DNA of 6,608 bases from Syntrophobacteria bacterium (GTDB lineage: Bacteria > Desulfobacterota > DSWW01): assembly GCA_030145435.1 (NCBI GenBank), contig JAQYVQ010000069.1:1-6608 (forward strand), written 5' to 3'. Below the pieces are notes generated by a model, which was not told the origin of the DNA, made no database searches, and was given only the letters and a program-made list of their open reading frames with translations. The position numbers and the translations under genes are program-made. Each line of letters begins with the position of its first letter. Positions within the stretch are counted from its first letter, which is position 1. Positions 1-5,711 of the stretch are shown here, one piece after another.

Positions 1-60
1 TTCCCATTCATGGAAGCGTCTCCACTGCCGATCGCGTTCGACCCACTGCCCTGGATCCAT

Positions 61-80
61 AAAAGCCCTCCCGAACGGGA
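61..80 (-). terminator. Possible weak terminator downstream of the TPR gene
   Basis: On the minus strand a 5-bp hairpin (tcccg/cggga, 69-80) is followed after gggc by tttt (64-61). The stem is short, the loop only 2 nt and the T-run brief, so this is a weak candidate. It lies about 120 bp after the TPR stop codon, a suitable place for the operon end. The rest of 1-202 shows no supported gene. Confidence 0.22.
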
Positions 81-150
81 CAACGAAGGCCCCAGTCCTT
101 CTTCCTTCGCAGGGTATAAAATGCTGCACGACCGGTCAAGCTCTCAGTTT

Positions 151-166
151 GAATTCGGGAATTCGG
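151..166. repeat. 8-bp tandem duplication gaattcgg
   Basis: gaattcgg is present twice in a row at 151-158 and 159-166, in non-coding sequence just past the TPR stop codon. It is probably a small slippage duplication without function. Confidence 0.5.
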
Positions 167-202
167 TGGCTGTCCCCGATCTTCCCGCAAAGAACCAAAA
201 GC

Positions 203-1423
203 TCATTCCACGTGTTCGAGGAGTTGCCTGGCCAGCTTCTTCTGCTTCGGAAAGCCCTTCGCCTTCTCGAGCGCTTGGGCCGCCTGCTTCTTCTTGTTCG
301 ACTGAAGGGCACAGTAGCCCATCATCAGGTAGGCCCGGCCGTCCTTCGGGTCCAGCCGAGCGCTTTCCTCAAAGGCATAATAGGCGCCCTCGAAATCCTC
401 TTCCATGTAGTTCAAGTCGCCCACCAGGGACCACAGGTTCGGTGTGGGCTTGTCTTTCAATGCCTCCGTCAAGGTCTTGCGGGCCTGCCCGGTCCTGTGG
501 GCGGAGATGTAGGCCGAGGCAAGGCGCTCGTACTCCTCGGGCGAGCCCCCGGATGCAAAGGCCTTCTCATAGTGGGCGCAGGCGAGCAGGGGTACCTTGA
601 TCGTGGCGTACAGGTCCGCCAAAAGGATCGCCTCTTCCCGAGTGAGGGGCTTCAGATAACTGTACACGGTCAAGGCCACGGCAGCCATCTTGTAGTTCTG
701 CCGGTTGGCCTCGAATTGGTAGGAGAGCTTCCAGGTCTCGGGCTGGTCCCCGTACCGCCCCATCATCTGTTCGATGAGCCTCTCCGCCTTCTTGTCGTGG
801 TCCAGATCCAGGTAGATGTTGAGAAGGGCCTGAAACCACTCCTTGTCCGGGTCCCCGTGCTCGCCCGACACCAGGGCCTCGAGAATGGGTGCGGCCTTTT
901 CCTGACGGCCGTCCAGGATGTACGCAACAGCTGCATAGTAGAGAAGATCCGGGTTCCTCTCCTCATCTTCCTGGGTCCGGGCAAATCCCTGGACCAGTGC
1001 TTCGGCGGCGAGGCCGTAACGCTTCAGGTCATAAGCAACCTGTCCCAGGTTCACCCAGGCCGGTCCGAAGGCAGGATTCATCCTGACCGCAGCCTGGTAG
1101 TGGGCCAGGCTCTCTTGCTTGTTCCCAACGAAATAGAGGGCATTGGCGAGCGTGAACTCGATGTAGCCGTGATCCTGTTTCGGGTGTTTCTCGATGAACT
1201 TCTCCAGAATCCTGCCCGCCTTCTCGTACTCCTTCCGGCCGATCAACTGCTGCGCTTCATAGAGGACTCTTGTCGCACCGATCGAGAGATCCCGGGTGGC
1301 GGCATCGCCTTCACCCTCGGCCCCACCGTGCCCCACGTCGGCGCATACCGCACCGAGGGGCAGGAGGCCGCAGAGGAGACAGCATAGCAGAATAATTCGC
1401 AGCAGTGTTCTCTTGATATTCAC
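203..1423 (-). CDS. Secreted tetratricopeptide repeat protein of the TonB2-type cluster
   Basis: A 406-residue protein. A signal peptide covers residues 1-28 (basic IKR, long hydrophobic run LLRIILLCCLLCGLLPLG, cleavage near VCA/D). The rest is alpha-helical with TPR-like repeats: clear ones at about 52-83 (YEAQQLIGRKEYEKAGRILE), 86-117 (LANALYFVGNKQESLAHYQA), 120-150 and 330-360 (LVGDLNYMEEDFEGAYYAFE), with weaker ones between and a last one at about 362-392. It is probably a periplasmic scaffold. A TPR gene often closes TonB2-type clusters, but its role there is unclear. The start is uncertain: the frame is open back to a GTG overlapping the tonB stop (1798). GTG 1423 (or 1426) is chosen because it directly precedes the signal peptide and everything upstream is repeat DNA. 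No good Shine-Dalgarno precedes it (only AGAAG very close), so expression may be weak or depend on read-through translation. Confidence 0.85.
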   Translation of the reverse strand: MNIKRTLLRIILLCCLLCGLLPLGAVCADVGHGGAEGEGDAATRDLSIGATRVLYEAQQLIGRKEYEKAGRILEKFIEKHPKQDHGYIEFTLANALYFVGNKQESLAHYQAAVRMNPAFGPAWVNLGQVAYDLKRYGLAAEALVQGFARTQEDEERNPDLLYYAAVAYILDGRQEKAAPILEALVSGEHGDPDKEWFQALLNIYLDLDHDKKAERLIEQMMGRYGDQPETWKLSYQFEANRQNYKMAAVALTVYSYLKPLTREEAILLADLYATIKVPLLACAHYEKAFASGGSPEEYERLASAYISAHRTGQARKTLTEALKDKPTPNLWSLVGDLNYMEEDFEGAYYAFEESARLDPKDGRAYLMMGYCALQSNKKKQAAQALEKAKGFPKQKKLARQLLEHVE

Positions 1424-1450
1424 CACTTCTGATATCGTGCTGCCGGCGTC

Positions 1451-1611
1451 CCCTCTCCCTCTCGAGGGTGTCGAAAAACACCTATTTTCCGTCATCCCTG
1501 CGAAGGCAGGGATCCCGAAGCTCCTGAAGCCAATGGATTCCTGCCTTCGCAGGAATGACGGAAAGGTGGAGATAATCCATTTGTCGACACCCTCTCTCGA
1601 GAGGGAGAGGG
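1451..1611. repeat. Composite nested palindromic element (MITE-like or REP-like)
   Basis: Outer inverted repeat: 1451-1474 (ccctctccctctcgag then ggtgtcga) pairs with 1584-1611, identical except for an extra 4 nt (agag on the complementary strand) in the right arm. Inner inverted repeat: 1486-1515 pairs with 1535-1564 at 28 of 30 positions. Each inner arm is itself a hairpin: left stem 1494-1501/1506-1513 with loop gaag, right stem 1537-1544/1549-1556 with loop cttc, 8 perfect pairs each. The two differences between the inner arms change a C-G pair (1496/1511) into a U-A-type pair (1539/1554), so pairing is kept. No transposase is encoded, so any mobility would be in trans. Confidence 0.85.
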
Positions 1612-1631
1612 TCAGGGTGTGACAGAAGCCC

Positions 1632-1668
1632 CCCTCATCCTGACCTTCTCCCCAGAGGGGAGAAGGAA
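1632..1668. repeat. Palindromic repeat unit with perfect 10-bp hairpin
   Basis: ccttctcccc (1644-1653) and ggggagaagg (1657-1666) form a perfect 10-bp stem around a 3-nt loop (aga). The flank catcctgaccttctccc (1636-1652) is an inverted copy, 15 of 17 matching, of 1603-1619 in the right outer arm of the neighbouring element. The two therefore belong to one repeat family in head-to-head orientation. No T-run follows on either strand, so an intrinsic terminator is unlikely, though such a stem could slow polymerase or protect RNA ends. Confidence 0.75.
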
Positions 1669-1683
1669 TGCTACGGTACTGGG

Positions 1684-1710
1684 GGATTCCCGCTTTCGAG
1701 GGGATGACGG
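1684..1710. repeat. Third, degenerate copy of the inner hairpin repeat
   Basis: In the same orientation as the right inner arm, this copy has stem 1686-1693/1698-1705 and loop tttc. The stem carries one G-T wobble (1688/1703) and one G-A mismatch (1692/1699). The conserved flank gatgacgg matches aatgacgg of the copy at 1535-1562. It appears older or more diverged than the other two copies. Confidence 0.65.
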
Positions 1711-1732
1711 CTTGTGTGGCTGGGCGGCGCGG

Positions 1733-1762
1733 CCTGACCCCTGATCCCCGATCCCTGACCCC
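1733..1762. repeat. Short direct repeats of cctgacccc
   Basis: cctgacccc occurs at 1733-1741 and 1754-1762, with the similar units tgatcccc and gatccc between them. This makes a low-complexity run of a degenerate 7-9 nt unit. No function is visible. Confidence 0.6.
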
Positions 1763-1794
1763 TTTCATCTTTGACCTTTCATCTTTGACCTTTC
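1761..1794. repeat. 14-bp tandem repeat abutting the tonB stop codon
   Basis: cctttcatctttga is present at 1761-1774 and 1775-1788, followed by a third partial unit cctttc (1789-1794). The array ends directly against the tonB stop codon (1795-1797). It resembles a minisatellite that could change copy number by slippage. Being non-coding, copy changes would affect spacing rather than protein. Confidence 0.75.
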
Positions 1795-2430
1795 TCACTT
1801 GAGCTCGAAGCGGATCGTTGTCACCACCCAGCTCGAAACCGGTTCTCCAACCACCTTTCCCGGCGAGAACTTCCAGGAAGGCAGCGTCTGCAACACGCTG
1901 TCTTCGAAGACGCCCTTTGGCGACGCCTCCAGGACCGACACCCGGCTGACCGTTCCCTCCTCGTCGACCAGGAACTTGATCTTCACGTAGCCCTCGATCT
2001 CCAGCCTCTTGGCCTTGTAGGGATAGACCGGCGGCATCTTCACGAGCGGTCTGGGCGGATGGTCCAGCTCGCCCAACTCGTAGAACCTCTTGAGAGAGAC
2101 CTGGGGACCACTCAGCATTCTGGGGTTCAACTCGATAAGGAAGGGAACCGGGTCCATCTCGAGGGGTTTCACCTCAGGCCGGAGCAGGTCGGGCGTGAAG
2201 AACTCCGGGATTTTCTGCGGCTCCTCCATCTCCGGCGTCGGGGGTTCCTCCTCCGGTGGCGGAGGCTCTTCCTCGCGCACCCGCACCAGGTTCACGGCCA
2301 TCGGCTCGGTCATGTCGGAAAGGGACGGTCCTTTCTGCGTCAGCAGGGGCAGCAGGAAGAACAGGAGCCCGTTGACGAGAATGGCAAAGGCGAGAGCCGG
2401 AAAAACCCACAGGGGGAGCCGTTCACTCAT
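1795..2430 (-). CDS. tonB: TonB, periplasm-spanning energy transducer to outer-membrane receptors
   Basis: A 211-residue protein. A short cytoplasmic tail (MSERLP) precedes a membrane anchor at about residues 7-30. A short acidic proline-rich linker follows (EEEPPPPEEEPPTPEMEEPQ, residues 53-72), without long EP/KP repeats, and then a TonB C-terminal domain from about 130 to the end. Family marks are PPVYPYKAKRLEIEGYVKI, FLVDEEGTVSRVSVLEASP, GVFEDSVLQTLPSWKFSPG and VTTIRFEL. The domain would contact TonB boxes of outer-membrane transporters. At the membrane position where E. coli TonB has His20 the sequence reads ILVNGLL (Asn20). Translation probably couples to exbD (8-nt overlap), with AAAGG at 2440-2444, 9 nt upstream, and GAGGAG abutting the ATG. 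The short linker fits TonB2-type proteins. Substrate (siderophore, heme or other) cannot be inferred. Confidence 0.94.
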   Translation of the reverse strand: MSERLPLWVFPALAFAILVNGLLFFLLPLLTQKGPSLSDMTEPMAVNLVRVREEEPPPPEEEPPTPEMEEPQKIPEFFTPDLLRPEVKPLEMDPVPFLIELNPRMLSGPQVSLKRFYELGELDHPPRPLVKMPPVYPYKAKRLEIEGYVKIKFLVDEEGTVSRVSVLEASPKGVFEDSVLQTLPSWKFSPGKVVGEPVSSWVVTTIRFELK

Positions 2431-2845
2431 CTCCTCGAACCTTTGAAGCGGCCAGACTTACGTTGCGTGCCCCGGCGAGACGGCACTGATCCATCACCTG
2501 GATGACAATGCCCGTCTGGCTCTGCTTGTCTGCCACGATGACCACCGAACTCTCCGGGTTCTCTGCGAGCACCCGTGCCATGTGGGCACGGACGCTGCGC
2601 ACGTCGATGCGTTTTCGATCCAGGTAGACCCTTCCGTCGCCGGTGACCCCGATCAGGACGTTGCCCTTTTCTTTCATCTCCGCCGTGGCCGCCGTGGGCC
2701 GCTCCACGTCGATGCCGGTCTCTTTGACGAAGCTGGTGGTCACCACAAAGAAAATGAGAAGGAGAAACACCATGTCGATCAGGGGGCCCATGTTGATGTC
2801 CACGCCCCGTCCCCCTCTCCGCAGGCTACGTCGCACGTTGATCAT
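2423..2845 (-). CDS. exbD: ExbD, proton-translocating partner of ExbB
   Basis: A 140-residue protein of normal ExbD/TolR length. A basic cytoplasmic N-terminus (NVRRSLRRGGRG) is followed by one membrane helix at about residues 19-40. In it NMGPLIDMVFLLLIFFVVTT carries Asp24, which corresponds to the essential protonatable Asp25 of E. coli ExbD. A periplasmic domain follows, with the typical GDGRVYLDRKRID and ESSVVIVADKQS strands and VMDQCRLAGARNVSLA helix and strand. It acts in the inner membrane inside the ExbB ring, passing proton-motive energy to TonB. ATG 2845 has GAGGA at 2856-2860 about 10 nt upstream. The stop codon overlaps the tonB start by 8 nt (2423-2430). TolR is the main alternative identity, but the neighbouring TonB makes ExbD the better name. 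Confidence 0.94.
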   Translation of the reverse strand: MINVRRSLRRGGRGVDINMGPLIDMVFLLLIFFVVTTSFVKETGIDVERPTAATAEMKEKGNVLIGVTGDGRVYLDRKRIDVRSVRAHMARVLAENPESSVVIVADKQSQTGIVIQVMDQCRLAGARNVSLAASKVRGDE

Positions 2846-2867
2846 AGGGGGTGCATCCTCTTCCAGA

Positions 2868-3458
2868 CTAGACGTGTCTCATGAGCACACTTGTGATCTC
2901 TTCCAGTCGCATCTCCAGCTGGGCGGCCCGCCGGTACAAGTACCCGCTCAGCAGGAGGCCGGGGATCGCCACCAGAAGCCCGCTCTGCGTTGTGATCAGG
3001 GCCACCGAGATCCCGCTGGCCAGGCCCTTCACGTTGCCCGTCCCAAAGACGGAAAGAACGTCGAAGGTGTCGACCATGCCGATCACGGTCCCCAACAGAC
3101 CGAGCAGGGGCGCTACAGAGGCCAGAACCGCGATGGCCGCAAGGTGCCGGTTAAGAACAGGCCGCTGCTTCAAGGCGCAGGAATAGAGAATCCTCTTATC
3201 GAGCCCCGGTTGGCCGGTCATCTCTTTGGAAAAGTTCGCAACCAGCCTTTGCCGAAGCCCTTGCCCCTCGCCCGTTGCCCTCTTCTCTTCGAGCATCGCG
3301 ATCGCGTCGCGGATCCGGATGTCCCTCCGCGTCAGGCCGTGGAAGAAGTAGAGGCGCTCACCGATCAGCGTCCACATCACCAACGAACAGGCGATGAGCG
3401 GGACCATCACCCAGCCGCCTTGCCAGAGATACTCAGTCGCCCTGTACAGGATTTCCAT
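2868..3458 (-). CDS. exbB: ExbB, proton channel subunit of the TonB energy-transducing complex
   Basis: A 196-residue integral inner-membrane protein. Three membrane helices are seen at about residues 15-38, 103-128 and 150-175. The conserved channel signature APLLGLLGTVIGMVDTF lies at 116-132, followed by GLASGISVALITTQSGLLVAIP. ExbB pentamers enclose ExbD and couple proton flow to TonB. The signature differs from that of ttpC by only two residues, so the two genes are tandem paralogues. The start at ATG 3458 (MEILYRATEY) was chosen over an upstream in-frame codon at 3584 because the preceding 42 residues read as out-of-frame ttpC sequence, and AAGGA at 3470-3474 lies 11 nt upstream. The gene begins inside the last 26 nt of ttpC. 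It ends 22 nt before exbD. The short form without an N-terminal extension fits ExbB2 of TonB2 systems. Confidence 0.94.
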   Translation of the reverse strand: MEILYRATEYLWQGGWVMVPLIACSLVMWTLIGERLYFFHGLTRRDIRIRDAIAMLEEKRATGEGQGLRQRLVANFSKEMTGQPGLDKRILYSCALKQRPVLNRHLAAIAVLASVAPLLGLLGTVIGMVDTFDVLSVFGTGNVKGLASGISVALITTQSGLLVAIPGLLLSGYLYRRAAQLEMRLEEITSVLMRHV

Positions 3459-4851
3459 TCCGACGCCGGTCCTTCTGGATGATGTTGGTGAGGGCGACGG
3501 CCTTCTCTTCCATGTCTCCCACGAGGTTGTCCACCCGTCGGGAAAGAAACGTGTGGAAAAGCATGATCGGGATCGCCACCGCAAGGCCCAGCTCGGTCGT
3601 AATCAGGGCCTCAGAGATGCCGCCGGACATCATTCTCGGGTCGCCCGTTCCGTACAGGGTGATCACCCGGAACGTATCGATCATTCCGGTAACGGTCCCC
3701 AGAAGCCCGAGAAGGGGTGCGATGGCCCCAAGAATCGCCAGAATCGACAGGAACCGCTCGAGGCGGGGGACCTCCCGCAGGATCGCCTCCTGCAGGATGT
3801 TATCCTGCGTCTCCCGGTCCTCGTGGCGGCCCGCCAGGCCTGCGGCGAGGACGTTCAATACGGGCCAGTCCTTGTCCTCGTGCCCTTCCACGAGCGTCTC
3901 GCAAGCCTTCCAGTCCCCCTTTGAGGCGAGCCGGTTCATCTCGTCCATCAGCCGATCCGTGTTCCCGTGGACCCTGCGCAGGTAGGCGATCCTCTCGAGA
4001 ACGAGGAGCAGGGCGAGCGCGGCAATGGCCAGGATGGGCCAGACAATCGGCCCCCCGCTCCGGATCTCCTCCCAGAGGCTGGGGCTGTGCGTGATCTGCC
4101 GCAGGGCGCCCCCACCGGAAAGGTCGATGTAGACGGCCTCTTCCCGGCCCCCGAGATAGCCCTTCAGGTTGCGGCGCACCCACCAGGAGGGGAGGGCCGA
4201 AAGGGCATAGAATCGCTCACCGTCCTCGGAATATCGAAGGAACCCTACTTCCGTGCCGCTGTCGTAGATGGCCGTGAACTTTCCCAGGGTAAGGACTTGG
4301 CCCCGCCGGTCCTCGCCCGTGCGGTCTACGAATGCCCCTTCCCTGAGCGAGACCTCGCCGGACCTCTCGATCTCGTCGAAGAACAGGTCACTCATCAAGC
4401 GAATATCTTCGAGACCCGGGAAGTGCTTCTTCTCCAGGAGGGGCTTGATCTGCTCCAGCCGTCCAGGCCTCTCCGCCGTGAAAGGGGAGTGCTTGAGGAT
4501 CGTCTCGAGGTCCCGGGCCGAGGTTCTCACCGTTCCCACCAGCTCCCGGAACGCCAGCTCCCGCTCGGACCACACCTTGGAGAGATCGTCCTCCGTCCGC
4601 CCCAGCTCCCCGAATCGATCCTGCAGGCGCGAGAGGCTCGCTTCCAGCTCCCGCTCGCGATTCTCCAGGCGCTTCACCTCTGCCACCAGCGCCTTACGGT
4701 CTTCCAGGATCCTCGCCTCGGCGTCCCGCGCTGCCTCCTCTGCCGCCTGCTGATCCCTTTCTGCCTGCCGGGATGCTGCCCGCATGTCCTGGGCGTGCGC
4801 CCAGCAGCTCATGCAGAGGAAAAGAGACAAGAAGAGGGCGGTCCGCCTCAT
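3433..4851 (-). CDS. ttpC: TtpC-type MotA/TolQ/ExbB proton channel family protein with periplasmic coiled-coil N-terminus
   Basis: A 472-residue inner-membrane protein, more than twice the length of a classic ExbB. It has a signal peptide at residues 1-20 (RRTALFLSLFLCMS, cleavage near AHA). A charged coiled coil spans about 23-120, and a mixed globular periplasmic region about 120-260. A first membrane segment lies at 266-287 (VWPILAIAALALLLVLERIA). After a cytoplasmic domain come two channel-type helices at about 366-392 and 414-436. The MotA/ExbB hallmark APLLGLLGTVTGMIDTF is at 378-394, followed by GGISEALITTELGLAVAIP. This architecture is that of TtpC, the fourth component of TonB2 systems in vibrios, needed there for iron-siderophore uptake. 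It overlaps DUF3450 by 4 nt and exbB by 26 nt. The family call is secure. The specific TtpC function rests on architecture and gene order. Confidence 0.92.
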   Translation of the reverse strand: MRRTALFLSLFLCMSCWAHAQDMRAASRQAERDQQAAEEAARDAEARILEDRKALVAEVKRLENRERELEASLSRLQDRFGELGRTEDDLSKVWSERELAFRELVGTVRTSARDLETILKHSPFTAERPGRLEQIKPLLEKKHFPGLEDIRLMSDLFFDEIERSGEVSLREGAFVDRTGEDRRGQVLTLGKFTAIYDSGTEVGFLRYSEDGERFYALSALPSWWVRRNLKGYLGGREEAVYIDLSGGGALRQITHSPSLWEEIRSGGPIVWPILAIAALALLLVLERIAYLRRVHGNTDRLMDEMNRLASKGDWKACETLVEGHEDKDWPVLNVLAAGLAGRHEDRETQDNILQEAILREVPRLERFLSILAILGAIAPLLGLLGTVTGMIDTFRVITLYGTGDPRMMSGGISEALITTELGLAVAIPIMLFHTFLSRRVDNLVGDMEEKAVALTNIIQKDRRRNGNPVQGD

Positions 4852-5603
4852 GGGCTGATCCTCCCCACGGGCAGTCGGAGGAGTTCGATGGGTCTTCGTT
4901 TTTCGGCCATCTCCACCGCTGCCGAAATGCTTCGGACGTATTTGCCGGAAATCTCCACCCAGCGGTTCGTCACCCGGTCGTATTCGCCGACCCGCTCGCC
5001 GTCCAGGGTCTGCCAGAAGACAGACAACCTGCCCAGACGGAATACATGGGCAAAGACGGGCTCGCCGTCCACCTCGATGCTTGCCTCGTAGACCTCCACC
5101 GTGTCCCCGTATTCGCACTCGACGAGAAGCGCCTCGAGAAGGTGCCGAAGCTTCTCCGCACCTGAAATGTCTGTCTGTGCCAGGGCCTCCTCCAGAAAGG
5201 TCAACCGATCGGCGCGCTCCTGTAAAAGAAAGGGCAGATCCTTTTCCACCCACCCCTTCAGGCGGTTCATGACCTCTTCCAGGATCTCGTGAAGGTTGGC
5301 ATCCAGCCGTTCCGATTCCTCTATCCGACGATTCAGCTCGTCCACCTGTTCCTGCAGGACCTCGACCTTCCTCCCCCACAGGTCCGTCTGCTTCTCGAGC
5401 GATTGGATGTGGGCCCTGGACCCCCGGTATCGGGCCTCCATCTCCGCCTTCTCCACGGCCCACCGGTCCTCCTGCCGCTGGGTGTCTTTTCGGATGTCAA
5501 CCGTTCCCGTCACGGTTTTCTTGACTCGTTCCGCAGGGGGTTCCCCCAAGACGGGGCCCGCGACGAACAGGGCGACAAGAAGGAAAATCAACACCTTTGC
5601 CAT
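4848..5603 (-). CDS. DUF3450 family periplasmic coiled-coil protein, TonB2-system accessory
   Basis: A 251-residue exported protein. Residues 1-20 form a signal peptide (Lys3, hydrophobic core VLIFLLVALFVAG, probable cleavage after VLG). Residues about 40-115 are charged and heptad-like, with the look of a coiled coil (QSLEKQTDLWGRKVEVLQEQ, then VDELNRRIEESERL). The C-terminal part has beta-rich segments (GDTVEVYEASIEVDGEPV, FRLGRLSVFWQTLDGE) and ends with RRPIELLRLPVG. This matches the DUF3450 family, recognised mainly as the gene before a TtpC-type ExbB. Its biochemical role is not established. Position and export suggest a periplasmic partner of the TtpC coiled-coil domain, which is inference. 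Its stop codon overlaps the ttpC start by 4 nt (ATGA), implying coupled translation. A 108-bp gap separates it from feoA, so it is probably the first gene of the TonB operon or follows by read-through. Confidence 0.85.
   Translation of the reverse strand: MAKVLIFLLVALFVAGPVLGEPPAERVKKTVTGTVDIRKDTQRQEDRWAVEKAEMEARYRGSRAHIQSLEKQTDLWGRKVEVLQEQVDELNRRIEESERLDANLHEILEEVMNRLKGWVEKDLPFLLQERADRLTFLEEALAQTDISGAEKLRHLLEALLVECEYGDTVEVYEASIEVDGEPVFAHVFRLGRLSVFWQTLDGERVGEYDRVTNRWVEISGKYVRSISAAVEMAEKRRPIELLRLPVGRISP
4860..4864 (-). promoter_or_regulatory. Ribosome binding site fixing the ttpC start
   Basis: A strong GGAGG (minus strand) lies 8 nt before ATG 4851, inside the end of the DUF3450 gene. It supports starting ttpC here rather than at any upstream codon of the much longer open frame that runs back to 5463 over DUF3450. 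Confidence 0.75.
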
Positions 5604-5613
5604 GAACAAGGAA

Positions 5614-5618
5614 CCTCT
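5614..5618 (-). promoter_or_regulatory. Ribosome binding site deciding the DUF3450 start
   Basis: AGAGG on the minus strand lies 10 nt before ATG 5603. The reading frame could start at a TTG at 5621, but that codon lies upstream of this site. The signal peptide also begins naturally at the ATG (MAKVLIFLLV), so the ATG is preferred. Confidence 0.55.
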
Positions 5619-5632
5619 CAAGAATGGTTCAC

Positions 5633-5654
5633 GGGGCTTGCCCCCGCGGAGGGG
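5633..5654 (-). promoter_or_regulatory. GC-rich hairpin region in the leader before the DUF3450 gene (weak call)
   Basis: On the minus strand the run of G at 5645-5641 can pair either with the earlier cccc (5654-5651) or with the later gcccc (5637-5633), giving two mutually exclusive small stems just ahead of the ribosome site at 5614-5618. No T-run follows, so this is not a standard terminator. No -35/-10 pair or metal-regulator operator could be picked out in the 108-bp gap 5604-5711. Confidence 0.25.
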
Positions 5655-5711
5655 AGCCTTGGGAAAAGAAGCTTGAAAAGACCGGGCATGAAGAAGGATC
5701 CGTGTAACTCC

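Larger units (their letters stand above)
1424..1794. repeat. Gene-free repeat island between tonB and the TPR gene
   Basis: These 371 bases hold no convincing gene. They are almost wholly made of repeats: a composite nested palindrome (1451-1611), a perfect hairpin (1644-1666), a third copy of the inner hairpin family (1684-1710), a 9-bp direct repeat (1733-1762) and a 14-bp tandem repeat (1761-1794). Such units are typical of short palindromic extragenic elements multiplied in some bacterial genomes. The island separates two genes normally adjacent in TonB2-type operons, so it probably accumulated after the operon formed. One minus-strand frame stays open across it and joins the TPR frame, but its translation looks like translated repeat rather than a protein domain. 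Confidence 0.8.

Noticed and set aside
8..190. 60-codon minus-strand frame after the TPR gene
   Set aside because: TTG start, no ribosome site, no recognisable motif, and its spacing would put it across the possible terminator at 61-80.
149..1387. Long plus-strand open frame (412 codons) antisense to the TPR gene
   Set aside because: It has no recognisable domain and mirrors the codon pattern of a well-supported TPR gene on the other strand. High GC commonly creates such frames.
1644..1666. Intrinsic terminator after tonB
   Set aside because: The stem is strong but no T-run follows on the minus strand, and the sequence belongs to a repeat family.
1451..1710. CRISPR array
   Set aside because: The repeats are palindromic and inverted to one another, with no regularly spaced unique spacers.
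2868..3584. Longer exbB frame starting at 3584
   Set aside because: The extra 42 residues are ttpC sequence in another frame. The family N-terminus and ribosome site fit ATG 3458.
2643..5091. Long plus-strand open frames (2643-3482, 3967-5091) antisense to exbB, ttpC and DUF3450
   Set aside because: Their translations are Arg/Pro/Gly-rich without family features, and all lie opposite clear minus-strand genes.
3433..5463. A 676-codon minus-strand open frame extending ttpC upstream over DUF3450
   Set aside because: The first 204 codons overlap DUF3450 out of frame and lack any recognisable domain. The signal peptide and GGAGG ribosome site place the start at 4851.
5604..5711. Fur box or DtxR operator ahead of the TonB operon
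   Set aside because: I looked for an AT-rich inverted repeat of either type and saw none that could be supported.
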